From contig NZ_JACICD010000005.1 of NCBI RefSeq assembly GCF_014195655.1, positions 124,001-188,000 of the forward strand: 64,000 nt of DNA, in the 5' to 3' direction. Source of the DNA: Ancylobacter tetraedralis (lineage in GTDB: Bacteria; Pseudomonadota; Alphaproteobacteria; Rhizobiales; Xanthobacteraceae). The position numbers and the translations under genes were made by a program. Under the pieces are notes generated by a model. It searched no databases. It had not been told where the DNA came from and saw only the letters and a list, made by a program, of their open reading frames with translations. The first letter of the stretch is position 1. Every line of letters starts with the position of its first letter. Shown here piece by piece: positions 1 through 9,069 of this stretch.

Positions 1-17
1 GCGTCATCACTTTCATG

Positions 18-56
18 AGGGGCGATCACGAGGGGCGATCACGGGGGGCGATCGAG
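18..56. repeat. 13-bp tandem repeat, three units
   Basis: Three consecutive 13-bp units (two identical copies of AGGGGCGATCACG, then a diverged third) sit just downstream of the glutaredoxin gene at the left edge of the window. No coding frame is apparent. It is one of several short minisatellites in this window. Confidence 0.75.
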
Positions 57-110
57 GGGGCCGGGCGCGCAGCGGCAGCGGGAGGGCCGGCGCGTGGAGC
101 CCGCCCCGCC

Positions 111-368
111 TCAGCTACCCAGCAGCCCGTCGAGTTCGCCGGCCTCTTCGAGGGCATAGAGGTCGTCGCAGCCGCCGACATGGCGGCCGTCGATGAAGAT
201 CTGCGGAACGCTGGTGCGCCCGTTGGCGCGGGTCGACATGGTCGAGCGACCGACGGGATCGCCGGTCACGTTGATCTCGGCAAAGGTCGCCCCCTTGCGC
301 TTCAGCAGGTCCTTGGCGGCATGGCAATAGGGACAACTGGAGGTGGTATAGATCTCGATCTGCGACAT
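111..368 (-). CDS. grxC: Glutaredoxin 3 (GrxC)
   Basis: Class I dithiol glutaredoxin, a cytoplasmic enzyme that uses glutathione to reduce protein disulfides and ribonucleotide reductase. Visible features are the CPYC redox centre at residues 12-15, the cis-proline loop SVPQ at 53-56 and the glutathione-binding GGCDD stretch at 65-69. At 85 aa it has the family's normal length. It starts 36 nt after the end of the comF-like gene on the same strand, so the two are probably cotranscribed, an arrangement common in Rhizobiales. Identification is secure; the in vivo partner is not visible from sequence. Confidence 0.96.
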   Translation of the reverse strand: MSQIEIYTTSSCPYCHAAKDLLKRKGATFAEINVTGDPVGRSTMSTRANGRTSVPQIFIDGRHVGGCDDLYALEEAGELDGLLGS

Positions 369-404
369 CGGTTCGCCTCACACCGCGCCGCGCGGCGCAT
401 GTTC

Positions 405-1244
405 CTATGATATGGGCGTATCGTGCCCGTCAACAACCCGCGCAAATACCAGTACGTCGACGCGCAGGGCCCCCGCGCGCATCAGCGCCTTGGCGCAGGC
501 GTCGATCGTGGCGCCGGTGGTCAGCACGTCGTCGACCAGCACCAGTCGACGGCCCCGCAATTCCGCGCGCATCGTCTCCGGCACGATGAAGGCACCGGCG
601 ACATTCTGCGCGCGGGCGGCGCGGTCGAGGCCGACCTGCGGCGTGGTCGCGCGGGCGCGCCTCAGCCAATCCGCCCGCACGGGCACGCCGCTCGCGGCGG
701 CCACGCCCCGCGCCAGCAGCATGGACTGGTTGAAGCGGCGCTTCCACAGCCGGAGCGGATGCAGCGGCACCGGCACCAGCGCACCGGCCTCGGCGAGGAT
801 GTCCGCGCCGGCCCGCGCCATCATCCGCGCCATGGGCGCGGCGACATCGAGCCGGTCGGCATATTTCAGCGCATGGATGATGTCGCGGGAGACGTCGCCG
901 AAGACCGCCACCGCCCGCGCCCGCCCATAGGCCGGCGGACGGGCGAACGCGGCCTCGCTGACCACCGGCCCCGTCGTGCCAAATGTTTCGTATTCATGCG
1001 TGAGCGGAATGCCCAGCCGGTCGCAATAGGGCCGCTCGATAAACCGCACGCGGCTCCAGCACGGCGCGCACAGGCAACCCGGTTCGCCCACCGCGGCGCG
1101 GCAGGCCATGCAGATCGGGGGAAGCGCGAGATCGACCAGCCCTCGCGTCCACATCCGTCCCATGCCGAGCCACCGCCCAGCGCGCAGGCCGAGCCTGCGC
1201 AGGCCCAGCGTGCGTTGCCGTTCGGGCGCGAGGGGGTTGTCCAT
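405..1244 (-). CDS. ComF family protein (phosphoribosyltransferase fold)
   Basis: 279-residue ComF/GntX-type protein. The N-terminal third carries a cysteine cluster (C45, C48, C57, C59, C62) typical of the double zinc-ribbon of this family. The C-terminal domain has the phosphoribosyltransferase PRPP loop VLVDDVLTTGAT at about 235-246. ComF acts in DNA uptake in naturally competent bacteria, but in Rhizobiales the gene is widespread without proven competence, so its role here is unknown. I take the ATG at 1244 rather than an upstream start at 1400 because the extra 52 residues are Arg/Cys-rich and unlike the family. It is followed by grxC and divergent from a methyltransferase gene. Confidence 0.9.
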   Translation of the reverse strand: MDNPLAPERQRTLGLRRLGLRAGRWLGMGRMWTRGLVDLALPPICMACRAAVGEPGCLCAPCWSRVRFIERPYCDRLGIPLTHEYETFGTTGPVVSEAAFARPPAYGRARAVAVFGDVSRDIIHALKYADRLDVAAPMARMMARAGADILAEAGALVPVPLHPLRLWKRRFNQSMLLARGVAAASGVPVRADWLRRARATTPQVGLDRAARAQNVAGAFIVPETMRAELRGRRLVLVDDVLTTGATIDACAKALMRAGALRVDVLVFARVVDGHDTPIS

Positions 1245-1375
1245 GGACACCAGCCTACCATGTGTGCAGCGGCACCGTCGCTGCGGCTCCACGCGGCATC
1301 GCGCTCCCGATTGCGGGAGCACGGCTTTGACCCGCCGCGGCCGCCGCCCTATGGCTCTCGCCCGAGGAGCATCGC

Positions 1376-2317
1376 ATGTCCACACCCCCGAGTTCCACAC
1401 CCCCGAGTTCCGCCCACCCGAGTTCCGCCCACCCGAGTTCGGGCGTCGTCGACATCTTCGATTCCCGCGCGCTCGCCGCGCGCCGCCGCCGCGCGCTGGC
1501 GCTGGGGCCGGAAACGTTTCTCATCGACCGGGTGGCGGAAGACCTGGCCGACCGGCTCGGCGCGGTGAAGCGGCAATTCGCGACGGCGGTAGACCTCGGC
1601 ACCCCGACCTCCGCGCTGGCCGCCGCGCTGGCCGGCTCGGGCATGGTGGAAAGGCTCCTTGCCGCCGGCCCCTCTGAGCGGGCGGATGTGGACGTGGTGG
1701 CGGACCCGGAAGCCCTGCCCTTCGCGCCCGAATCGCTCGATCTCGTGGTATCGGCCCTCGCCCTGCAGACGGTGAACGACCTGCCCGGGCAACTCGCGCA
1801 GATCCGCCGCGCCTTGCGGCCGGACGGGCTGCTGCTCGCCGCCTTTTTCGGCTCGGGCACGCTGGCCGAGCTGCGCGAGGCGTTCGCGGTGGCCGAGAGC
1901 GAGACGCTGGGCGGCATCTCGCCGCGCGTCGCCCCTTTCGCGGACCTGCGCGACCTCGGCGGCCTGCTGCAGCGCGCCGGCCTCGCTTTGCCGGTGGCGG
2001 ATGTCGACCGCATCACGGTGCGCTATGGCGACCCGCTCGCGCTCTTGCGTGACCTGCGCCGCATGGGCGCGGCCAACCCGCTCACCGACCGCCGCCGCAC
2101 GCCCTTGCTGCGCAAGACGCTGGCGCGGCTGTTCGAGGTCTATGCCGAGCGCTTCTCCGACCCGGACGGCCGGCTGCGCGCCACGTTCGAGATCGCCTGG
2201 ATTTCCGGCTGGGCCCCGCATGAGAGCCAGCAGAAGCCGCTGCGCCCCGGATCGGCCAAGCTGCGGCTGGCGGATGCCCTGAAGGTGCCGGAAGGCCGGT
2301 TGCCGGGCGAGAGCTGA
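1376..2317 (+). CDS. SAM-dependent methyltransferase, BioC/NDUFAF5-like
   Basis: 313-residue class I methyltransferase-type protein. A degenerate SAM motif I is seen around AVDLGTPTSA, followed by the post-motif segment LPFAPESLDLVVSALALQTV and the RALRPDGLLLAAFFG strand typical of BioC-like enzymes. Divergent placement next to comF is the usual alphaproteobacterial arrangement. Homologues are related to mitochondrial NDUFAF5, which hydroxylates a complex I subunit, so methylation is not certain. The start at 1376 has an AGGAG six bases upstream and forces translation of a 15-bp tandem repeat, giving a Pro/Ser-rich N terminus of about 20 residues before the conserved DIFDSRALAARRRRAL segment. 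Confidence 0.88.
   Translation: MSTPPSSTPPSSAHPSSAHPSSGVVDIFDSRALAARRRRALALGPETFLIDRVAEDLADRLGAVKRQFATAVDLGTPTSALAAALAGSGMVERLLAAGPSERADVDVVADPEALPFAPESLDLVVSALALQTVNDLPGQLAQIRRALRPDGLLLAAFFGSGTLAELREAFAVAESETLGGISPRVAPFADLRDLGGLLQRAGLALPVADVDRITVRYGDPLALLRDLRRMGAANPLTDRRRTPLLRKTLARLFEVYAERFSDPDGRLRATFEIAWISGWAPHESQQKPLRPGSAKLRLADALKVPEGRLPGES
1381..1440 (+). repeat. 15-bp in-frame tandem repeat, four units
   Basis: Four consecutive 15-bp units at codons 3-22 of the methyltransferase gene: two identical copies of CACACCCCCGAGTTC, then two of CGCCCACCCGAGTTC. Because 15 is a multiple of three, copy-number change would lengthen or shorten the N terminus by five residues without a frameshift. 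Confidence 0.9.
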
Positions 2318-2318
2318 A

Positions 2319-2729
2319 CTAGCGCCCCGGCCCGAGCAGATCGACGAGCATCGGGATCAGCGGCTCGTCGGCCGGCGGCATGGGGTAGTCGCGCAGGTGG
2401 CCCGGCTTCACCCAGGCGAGGCGCTGGCCCTCGCGGCCATGCGGATTGCCTTCCCAGCGCCGGCAGATCCACAGCGGCATGAGCAGCTGGAAATTTTCAT
2501 AAGTATGGGACGCGAAGGTGAGCGGGGCGAGGCACGCCTCCTTCACCGTGATGCCGAGTTCCTCGGCAAGCTCGCGGATCAGGCATTCCTCCGGCCGCTC
2601 GCCGGCCTCCACCTTGCCGCCGGGAAATTCCCACAGGCCGGCCAGCGACTTGCCCTCGGGCCGCTCGGTCAGCAGCACGCGCCCGTCGACATCGACGAGC
2701 GCGCAGGCGGCGACGAGGAGGAGCTTCAT
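2319..2729 (-). CDS. mutT: Nudix hydrolase, MutT-type 8-oxo-dGTP diphosphatase
   Basis: 136-residue Nudix enzyme expected to hydrolyse 8-oxo-dGTP to the monophosphate and so prevent A:T to C:G transversions. The Nudix box is complete: G38, E44, R52, E53, E56, E57, G59. The ATG at 2729 starts directly at the first beta strand ([12 protein letters not shown]) as in MutT; an upstream start at 2771 would add 14 residues without family support. It lies 10 nt downstream of argJ on the same strand, a common alphaproteobacterial pair, and converges on the methyltransferase gene with a 1-nt gap. Confidence 0.93.
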   Translation of the reverse strand: MKLLLVAACALVDVDGRVLLTERPEGKSLAGLWEFPGGKVEAGERPEECLIRELAEELGITVKEACLAPLTFASHTYENFQLLMPLWICRRWEGNPHGREGQRLAWVKPGHLRDYPMPPADEPLIPMLVDLLGPGR

Positions 2730-2739
2730 GCCGCCGGCC

Positions 2740-3978
2740 TCACGAGCGATAATCGCCGTTGATGGCGACATATTCCTTGGTCAGGTCGCAGGTCATCACC
2801 CGGTCCGTGCCGTGCCCCAGCCCGATGTCGACGGTGATGTCGATCACGTCGTTCTTCATGTAGGCGGAGGTCTCCGCCTCGTCATAGGCCGGGTCGCGGG
2901 CGCCCTCATGCGCCACGCGGATCGGGCCGAAGGAGATCGACAGCAGGTCCCGCTCGGCCGGCTCGCCAGCCTTGCCCACCGCCATGACGACGCGGCCCCA
3001 ATTGGCGTCCTCGCCGGCCACGGCGGTCTTCACCAGCGGCGAATTGGCGATGGACATGGCGATTCTGCGCGCCGATTCCTTCGATGTGGCGCCGGTGACA
3101 TGGATGCGCACCAGCTTGCGCGCGCCCTCCCCGTCCCGCGCCACCTGCTCGGCGAGATCGGCCAGCACCTCGGTCAGCGCGCGGCGGAAGTCCGACAGGC
3201 GCGGGTCCTCGGCATCGGAAATGCGCGGCGCGCCGGAAGCGCCGGTGGCGAACAGCATCAGCGTGTCGGAGGTCGAGGTGTCGCCGTCGATCGTCACCGC
3301 GTTGAAACTGTCCGTCACGCCCTGCGACAGCAGCGCCTGCAGCGCCGGCGCCTCGATGGCGGCGTCGGTGAACACGAAGGAGAGCATGGTCGCCATGTCC
3401 GGCGCGATCATGCCGGCGCCCTTGGCGATGCCGGCCAGCGTCACCTCGACCCCGTCGATCGTCACCTTGGCGGTGGCGAGCTTGGGGAAGGTGTCGGTGG
3501 TCATGATGGCCCGCGCGGGATCGATCCACGGCAGCGGGGCGAGGCGTGTCGCGGTCTCGTCCAGCACGTGTTCGAACTTGGTGGCGTCGAGCGGCTCGCC
3601 GATCACGCCGGTCGAGGCGAGATAGATCTCGTCCTCCGCGCAGCCGAGCGCCCGGGCGGCGATCGTCGCGGTGAGCGCGGTGGCGTCGCGGCCCTTCCGC
3701 CCGGTGAAGGCATTGGCATTGCCCGAATTGACCACGAGGCCCCGCGCCAGCCCCTTGGGCAGGATCTCGCGGCACCATTCGACCGGCGCCGAGGGGCATT
3801 TCGACTTGGTAAACACGCCCGCCGCCGTCGTGCCGGCATCGAGCGCCAGCAGCAGCACGTCCGTTCGGCCCTTATAGCGAATCCCCGCCTCGGCGGTGGC
3901 GTAGCGGACGCCGGCCACCGGGCCGACATCCGGCGTGGTCTTGGGCGCGAGCGGCGAGACGGGGGAAGCGTGGGCCAT
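2740..3978 (-). CDS. argJ: Bifunctional ornithine acetyltransferase / N-acetylglutamate synthase (ArgJ)
   Basis: 412-residue Ntn-hydrolase-type arginine biosynthesis enzyme. It transfers the acetyl group from N-acetylornithine to glutamate (cyclic pathway) and may also make N-acetylglutamate from acetyl-CoA. The autoprocessing site is visible in [14 protein letters not shown] at 186-199: cleavage is expected between A196 and T197, leaving T197 as nucleophile of the beta chain. The start at 3978 ([14 protein letters not shown]) matches rhizobial homologues; the longer frame to 4041 has no family support. It is followed by mutT, and the parvulin gene lies 229 nt upstream on the same strand. Whether the acetyl-CoA activity is present cannot be read from sequence. 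Confidence 0.96.
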   Translation of the reverse strand: MAHASPVSPLAPKTTPDVGPVAGVRYATAEAGIRYKGRTDVLLLALDAGTTAAGVFTKSKCPSAPVEWCREILPKGLARGLVVNSGNANAFTGRKGRDATALTATIAARALGCAEDEIYLASTGVIGEPLDATKFEHVLDETATRLAPLPWIDPARAIMTTDTFPKLATAKVTIDGVEVTLAGIAKGAGMIAPDMATMLSFVFTDAAIEAPALQALLSQGVTDSFNAVTIDGDTSTSDTLMLFATGASGAPRISDAEDPRLSDFRRALTEVLADLAEQVARDGEGARKLVRIHVTGATSKESARRIAMSIANSPLVKTAVAGEDANWGRVVMAVGKAGEPAERDLLSISFGPIRVAHEGARDPAYDEAETSAYMKNDVIDITVDIGLGHGTDRVMTCDLTKEYVAINGDYRS

Positions 3979-4207
3979 CGGGCAGTCCCTGCGGGCAAAT
4001 GAAAGCGCCACGGGTGTGCCCGATGCGCGCGACATCCGCAAGACGGCGGCGCCACTGCACGGCGCGATTCAGCCCGCGCGGCGTCGATGGGCCAAAGAAG
4101 AAGGCCCCGCACCGGATGGCGCGGAGCCTTTTGATCAACCGGCCTTCAGAGCCCGACGAGAGCCGCGCTCACTGCGCGGGGCTCACGGCTCCGGCCACGG
4201 TACCGGC

Positions 4208-5248
4208 TCACTGCGCGGGCTTGGGCGCCGTGGCGGGGGCGGCCGGAGCCGCGCCGGCGGGCTGGGTGGTGAGGTCGGCCGGGCTCGGGGCCGCGGCGGT
4301 CTTCTCCACCTTGGCGCCCTCGCGGAACTTCTGCACCGCCTCGGCCTGCGCCTTCTGGGCCAGGAACTGCTGGATCTGCGGCTTCACCTCGTCGAAGGTC
4401 GGCACCGGCTTCTGGCGCTTTTCCTCAACCTTGATGACGTGCCAGCCGAACTGCGTCTTCACCGGCTTGGAAATCTCGCCCGGCTTCATCGCGAAGGCGA
4501 CGTCGGCGAATTCCGGCACCATCTGGTCCTTGGCAAAGAAGCCGAGATCGCCACCGTCCTTCTTGCCCGACGGATCCTCGGTCAGCTCGCTGGCGAGCTT
4601 GGCGAAATCCTCGCCCTTCTTCAGGCGGGCCTCGACCTCGTCGGCCTTCTTCTTGGCCTCGGCGTCGCTCTCCTTCTTGGCCGGATCGGTCAGGAACAGG
4701 ATGTGGCGCGCATGAACCTCTTCTTCCGGCTGCTGCTGCTTGATCGCCTCTTCATAGGTCTTCTTCAGCGCTTCGTCGGTCATCGCGGCCTTGGTGGCCT
4801 GCTCCAGCGCCGCCTGCATGAGCAGGCGCTTGCGGATGAAAGCCATCTGCTGCTGGAAGTCGGGGGTCTGGTCGAGCTTCTGCGCCTCGGCAGCCTGCGC
4901 CATGGCGGTGAGGTCGATCAGGAAGCCGAGCACATATTCGTCGCGTGCCGCGCCCTGGATCTGCTGCGGCAGGTTCTGCGCCAGTTCCTCGGTGGCTGCC
5001 TTCACGTCGCCACGGGTGATCGGCGCCCCGTTGACGGTGGCGAGCACCGTGTCGTCAGCCTGCGCGACCGGCGCGGCCGCTGGCGCTGCAGCCGCCGGGG
5101 CGGCGGTCGTCGCCGGCGCGGTCTGCGCGAAGGCCGGCATGGCAACGCCCATCAGCGCGGCCACCAGACCAGCCCGCACGAGGCCAGCGCGGCGATTCTG
5201 CGCCTTGGGCGCCGACAGGGTTTCGGGGTGCGGACGATGGAAGTTCAT
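4208..5248 (-). CDS. Secreted parvulin-type peptidyl-prolyl isomerase
   Basis: 346-residue periplasmic foldase of the PpiC/SurA/PrsA class. An N-terminal signal peptide (hydrophobic core about 21-38, likely cleaved after AFA near residue 41) is followed by an Ala/Pro linker, a SurA-N-like helical region (about 65-175), one parvulin domain (about 178-275, from VHARHILF to FGWHVIKVEEK) and an Ala/Pro-rich tail. The ATG at 5248 is preferred over the in-frame ATG at 5257 because the AAGGA element abuts 5257 but lies 9 nt before 5248. It probably assists outer-membrane protein folding. Divergent from secA, which may not be coincidental for an export-linked function. Confidence 0.92.
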   Translation of the reverse strand: MNFHRPHPETLSAPKAQNRRAGLVRAGLVAALMGVAMPAFAQTAPATTAAPAAAAPAAAPVAQADDTVLATVNGAPITRGDVKAATEELAQNLPQQIQGAARDEYVLGFLIDLTAMAQAAEAQKLDQTPDFQQQMAFIRKRLLMQAALEQATKAAMTDEALKKTYEEAIKQQQPEEEVHARHILFLTDPAKKESDAEAKKKADEVEARLKKGEDFAKLASELTEDPSGKKDGGDLGFFAKDQMVPEFADVAFAMKPGEISKPVKTQFGWHVIKVEEKRQKPVPTFDEVKPQIQQFLAQKAQAEAVQKFREGAKVEKTAAAPSPADLTTQPAGAAPAAPATAPKPAQ

Positions 5249-5430
5249 AAAGGCCATTCCTTGGGTTGCGGTTGTCCGCGGTTCGGGCGGCGAAAGCTGG
5301 CGCAGTCGGACCGAGGTTGCAAGCGGGGGTTTAGGCAATCGGCAAAGCATGTCAGGTTCACGACGGCGATACCGGCGCGAGCCGCCGTCCGAAGCTCCGC
5401 TGCGTCAGGAAACTGTCGTCCGGCGCGCGA

Positions 5431-5458
5431 TTGACAACCCCTAAACCCGTTCATAAGT
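5431..5458 (+). promoter_or_regulatory. Putative sigma-70-type promoter of secA
   Basis: TTGACA at 5431-5436, a 16-nt spacer and ATAAGT at 5453-5458 form the best promoter-like pair in the region. Transcription would begin near 5465, leaving about 220 nt of leader before the secA ATG at 5688. Prediction by eye only. Confidence 0.45.
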
Positions 5459-5623
5459 GTGGCGGAAGGTGCGTGGTCGCTCTGATCCTCGCATTGATGT
5501 GACGCAACCACCCGAACGCCGTTCGCGACCGCCTGGCCCGGCAGACCCAATTCGGCCGCAAATGGCGTCTGGATGAACGGCGAGGCCCGCATGGCGCGTG
5601 CCGGCGTGGGGCGGCGTCTCACT

Positions 5624-5652
5624 GGTACCGGCGGCCCGTCACCGTTGGTACC
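5624..5652 (+). promoter_or_regulatory. Hairpin in the secA leader
   Basis: GGTACCGGCGG at 5624-5634 can pair with CCGTTGGTACC at 5642-5652 with two mismatches, leaving a 7-nt loop. It ends 35 nt upstream of the secA ATG and could influence translation, but no arrest-peptide gene was recognised. Confidence 0.35.
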
Positions 5653-5687
5653 CGACCTCTGCCCTGGCGGACACGGATTGGAAGCTC

Positions 5688-8486
5688 ATGTTCGGCGCTC
5701 TCGCGCGAAAGCTGTTCGGATCGGCCAATGATCGCCGCGTGCGCGGTTATCAGCCGAAGGTCGCCGCCATCAATGCGCTCGAGCCGGAGTTGCTGAAACT
5801 CACGGATGAGCAACTGCGCGCGCGGACCGTCGAGTTCCGCCAGCAGCTCGCCAATGGCGCCAGCCTCGACGACCTGCTCGTTCCCGCCTTTGCCACGGTG
5901 CGCGAGGCCTCGCGGCGCGCCCTCGGCCAGCGGCATTTCGATGTGCAGCTGATCGGCGGCATGGTGCTGCATGAGCGCGGCATCGCGGAGATGCGCACCG
6001 GCGAAGGCAAGACCCTGGTCGCCACCGCGCCGGTCTATCTGAACGCGCTGACGGCCAAGGGCGTGCACGTCGTCACCGTGAACGACTATCTCGCCAAGCG
6101 CGACGCCGAATGGATGGGCCGGGTCTACCGCTTCCTCGGCCTGACCACCGGCATCATCCATCACGGGCTCGACGACAACGAGCGCCGCGCGGCCTATGCC
6201 TGCGACGTCACCTATGCGACCAATAACGAACTCGGCTTCGACTATCTCCGCGACAACATGAAGTACGAGCTGAACCAGATGGTCCAGCGCCCGCACTTCT
6301 TCGCCGTGGTCGACGAGGTGGACTCCATCCTCATCGACGAGGCGCGCACGCCGCTCATCATTTCCGGCCCGCTCGACGACCGCTCGGATTTCTACAACAC
6401 CATCGACACCTACATCCCCCGCCTGTCGAAGGAGGATTACGAGGTCGACGAGAAGCAGCGCTCGGTCTCCATGACCGAAGCCGGCATGGAGAAGATCGAG
6501 ACGCTGCTGCGCGAGGCCGGGCTGCTCAAGTCCGAGAGCCTCTACGACATCGAGAACGTCTCGGTGGTGCATCACGTCAACCAGGCGCTGCGGGCCCACA
6601 CGCTGTTCCAGCGCGACAAGGACTATATCGTCCGCAACAATGAAGTCGTCATCATCGACGAGTTCACCGGCCGCATGATGCCGGGCCGGCGCTATTCGGA
6701 AGGCCTCCACCAGGCGCTGGAAGCCAAGGAGCGCGTCCAGGTCCAGCCCGAGAACCAGACGCTCGCCTCCATCACCTTCCAGAACTATTTCCGCATGTAC
6801 GAGAAGCTGGCCGGCATGACCGGCACGGCGAACACGGAAGCGCAGGAATTCGGCGACATCTACAATCTCGAAGTCATCGAGATCCCGACCAACCTGCCGG
6901 TCCAGCGCGTCGACGACGACGACGAGGTCTACCGGACGGCGGGCGAGAAATACAACGCCATCATCGACCTCATCACCGAGTGCAAGGCCAAGGGCCAGCC
7001 CGTGCTGGTGGGTACCACCTCGATCGAGAAATCGGAACTGCTGGCCGAACTGCTCAAGAAGCGCGGCTTCCGGCAGAAGGATTTCTCCGACCCCGACGCC
7101 TTCCGCCCGCTCTATGACGGCGACCAGGGCAAGGCCGAGGACAAGGTGTTCGCGGTGCTCAACGCCCGCCACCACGAGCAGGAATCCTACATCGTCAGCC
7201 AGGCCGGCGTGCCCGGCGCCATCACCATCGCCACCAACATGGCCGGCCGCGGCACCGACATCCAGCTCGGCGGCAATGCCGACATGCGCATCCAGCACGA
7301 GCTGGCGGACCTGCCCGAGGGCGAGCAGCGCGCCGCCGCCGAGGCCAATATCCGCGCCGAGATCGCCACGCTCAAGGCCAAGGCGCTGGCCGCTGGCGGC
7401 CTCTACGTCATCGGCACCGAGCGCCATGAGAGCCGGCGCATCGACAACCAGCTGCGCGGCCGCTCCGGCCGCCAGGGCGACCCCGGCCATTCGCATTTCT
7501 TCCTGTCGCTGGAAGACGACCTGATGCGCATCTTCGGGTCGGACCGGCTCGACGGCATGCTGCAGAAGCTCGGCCTCAAGGAGGGCGAGGCGATCGTCCA
7601 CCCCTGGATCAACCGCGCGCTGGAAAAGGCGCAGCAGAAGGTCGAGGCGCGCAACTACGACATCCGCAAGAACCTGCTGAAATACGACGACGTGATGAAC
7701 GACCAGCGCAAGGTGGTGTTCGAGCAGCGCGTCGAGCTGATGCAGGACGACGACGTCGCCGAAACCGTGGCCGAGATGCGCCACGGCGTGATCGAGGACA
7801 TCGTCGTCAAGTTCGTCCCGCCCAACGCCTATCCCGAGCAGTGGAACACCGAGGGCCTCGCCGAGGCGCTGGCCCGCGTCACCGGGCTCGACCTGCCGGT
7901 CAAGGAATGGGCGGCCGAGGAAGGCATTGCCGACGAGGAAATGCGCCAGCGCATCCAGACACGCGCCGACGAGGCCATGGCAGCCAAGCTCGCCCAGTAC
8001 GGCCCGGAGATCATGCGCTATGTCGAGAAGTCGATCCTGCTGCAGACGCTGGATCACCTCTGGCGCGAGCATCTCGTCACGCTCGACCATCTGCGCCAGG
8101 TCGTCGGCCTGCGCGGTTATGCCCAGCGCGACCCGCTGAACGAGTACAAGTCCGAGGCGTTCCAGCTGTTCGAGGCCATGCTGTCCAGCCTGCGCGAGGC
8201 GGTCACGGCCCAGCTGATGCGGGTCGAGGTGATGATGACGCCGCCGGCCGAGCCGGAGCCGCCGATGACCGCGCATCACATCGATGCCGACACCGGCGAG
8301 GACGAGTTCGCGCTCGCCGATGCCGCCTTCGCTCAAGCGGCCACGCTGGCCCCCTCCGCCGATGCCGGCACGGCCGTGCTCCGCGATCCGAACGACCCCT
8401 CGACCTGGGGCCGTGTCGGGCGCAACGAGGTCTGCCCGTGCGGCTCCGGCCTCAAGTACAAGCACTGCCACGGCAAGTTCATATGA
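5688..8486 (+). CDS. secA: Preprotein translocase ATPase SecA
   Basis: 932-residue motor ATPase that drives preproteins through SecYEG. Walker A MRTGEGKT is at 102-109 and Walker B in the [17 protein letters not shown] segment just after 200. The second nucleotide-binding fold, helical scaffold and preprotein cross-linking regions are continuous. The C-terminal zinc/SecB-binding motif is intact with C916, C918, C927 and H928. The start [11 protein letters not shown] is the typical alphaproteobacterial N terminus; the longer frame from 5598 runs through the leader hairpin and is rejected. The stop overlaps the start of the next gene (ATATGA), suggesting translational coupling. Confidence 0.98.
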   Translation: MFGALARKLFGSANDRRVRGYQPKVAAINALEPELLKLTDEQLRARTVEFRQQLANGASLDDLLVPAFATVREASRRALGQRHFDVQLIGGMVLHERGIAEMRTGEGKTLVATAPVYLNALTAKGVHVVTVNDYLAKRDAEWMGRVYRFLGLTTGIIHHGLDDNERRAAYACDVTYATNNELGFDYLRDNMKYELNQMVQRPHFFAVVDEVDSILIDEARTPLIISGPLDDRSDFYNTIDTYIPRLSKEDYEVDEKQRSVSMTEAGMEKIETLLREAGLLKSESLYDIENVSVVHHVNQALRAHTLFQRDKDYIVRNNEVVIIDEFTGRMMPGRRYSEGLHQALEAKERVQVQPENQTLASITFQNYFRMYEKLAGMTGTANTEAQEFGDIYNLEVIEIPTNLPVQRVDDDDEVYRTAGEKYNAIIDLITECKAKGQPVLVGTTSIEKSELLAELLKKRGFRQKDFSDPDAFRPLYDGDQGKAEDKVFAVLNARHHEQESYIVSQAGVPGAITIATNMAGRGTDIQLGGNADMRIQHELADLPEGEQRAAAEANIRAEIATLKAKALAAGGLYVIGTERHESRRIDNQLRGRSGRQGDPGHSHFFLSLEDDLMRIFGSDRLDGMLQKLGLKEGEAIVHPWINRALEKAQQKVEARNYDIRKNLLKYDDVMNDQRKVVFEQRVELMQDDDVAETVAEMRHGVIEDIVVKFVPPNAYPEQWNTEGLAEALARVTGLDLPVKEWAAEEGIADEEMRQRIQTRADEAMAAKLAQYGPEIMRYVEKSILLQTLDHLWREHLVTLDHLRQVVGLRGYAQRDPLNEYKSEAFQLFEAMLSSLREAVTAQLMRVEVMMTPPAEPEPPMTAHHIDADTGEDEFALADAAFAQAATLAPSADAGTAVLRDPNDPSTWGRVGRNEVCPCGSGLKYKHCHGKFI

Positions 8487-8881
8487 GCGCGCCGGCGGCG
8501 CCTCCGGCCGATGCCGACCTCAAGGAGGTCGAAATCGCCGAGCGCCGCCTGCGTGACGCCGCGCTGGCCGGCGACACCTTCGCGCTGGATCGGCTGCTGG
8601 CCGACGATCTGGTCTTTGTCGACCAGCGCGGCCAGTTCCTGAGCAAGCAGGACGACCTCGACCTTCATCGCACCGGCGCGCTAAAATTAAGCCGGCTTAT
8701 ATTCTCGGATTATCGCCTGCGCGCGCTGGCTCCCGGGGCGGTGATCGCCGTGCTGCGGGCTGAGGCGAAGGGCCACGCCGGCGGCGCGGCCTTCACGGCG
8801 AGCCTGCGCATCACCCGCCTGTGGCACCGCTCCGCAGACGGCTGGCGCGTGGTCAACCACCACGCCACCGTCATCAGCTGA
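8483..8881 (+). CDS. NTF2-like / DUF4440 (SnoaL-like) protein
   Basis: 132-residue protein predicted to adopt the NTF2 cone fold: an N-terminal helix pair ([35 protein letters not shown]), then curved strands ending in the common [20 protein letters not shown] motif of DUF4440 proteins. Such proteins bind small ligands or act as isomerases and dehydratases; no catalytic set is recognisable here. Its ATG at 8483 overlaps the secA stop in ATGA, so expression is coupled to secA. A link with secretion is not established. The gene is followed by a strong 18-bp hairpin. Confidence 0.85.
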   Translation: MSAPAAPPADADLKEVEIAERRLRDAALAGDTFALDRLLADDLVFVDQRGQFLSKQDDLDLHRTGALKLSRLIFSDYRLRALAPGAVIAVLRAEAKGHAGGAAFTASLRITRLWHRSADGWRVVNHHATVIS

Positions 8882-9004
8882 CGCGCGCCCGATGCCGGGC
8901 CCCGCCGCGAAGCGACGCGGGCGGCGGATCCTTCACAAATAGCCGACTTATGACCTTCTCGAGCCTCGTCCGCACGGGCGCGGCACAGACCCATCCGGCA
9001 CCTT

Positions 9005-9055
9005 CATGAGACGCAAAAGGCCAGCGAGAGCCCCGCCGGCCTTTTGCGTCTCATG
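9005..9055. terminator. Perfect 18-bp inverted repeat, bidirectional terminator candidate
   Basis: CATGAGACGCAAAAGGCC at 9005-9022 is repeated exactly in reverse complement at 9038-9055 around a 15-nt loop. It lies between the convergent ends of the NTF2-like and L,D-transpeptidase genes. The CTTTTG inside the stem gives only a short U stretch, so Rho-independent termination is plausible but not certain. Confidence 0.7.
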
Positions 9056-9069
9056 GCTTTCTCGCTGGC

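Larger units (their letters stand above)
5249..5687. other. 438-bp divergent intergenic region (parvulin / secA)
   Basis: No convincing gene lies here. It holds a probable sigma-70-like promoter for secA at 5431-5458, a leader of about 220 nt and an imperfect hairpin (GGTACC arms) at 5624-5652, 35 nt before the secA start. Short frames crossing the region look non-coding. Confidence 0.6.

Noticed and set aside
4131-4138. TTGATCAA near the argJ promoter as an FNR half-site pair
   Set aside because: It lacks the four-base spacer of the consensus and is simply an 8-bp palindrome.
5573-5731. A 52-codon leader frame overlapping the secA start, considered as a SecM-like arrest peptide
   Set aside because: No signal sequence, no arrest-like C terminus, no ribosome-binding site. 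It may be chance.
5619-8471. A 950-codon open frame antisense to secA
   Set aside because: Shadow frame of an obvious SecA gene; composition is artefactual and no family is recognisable.
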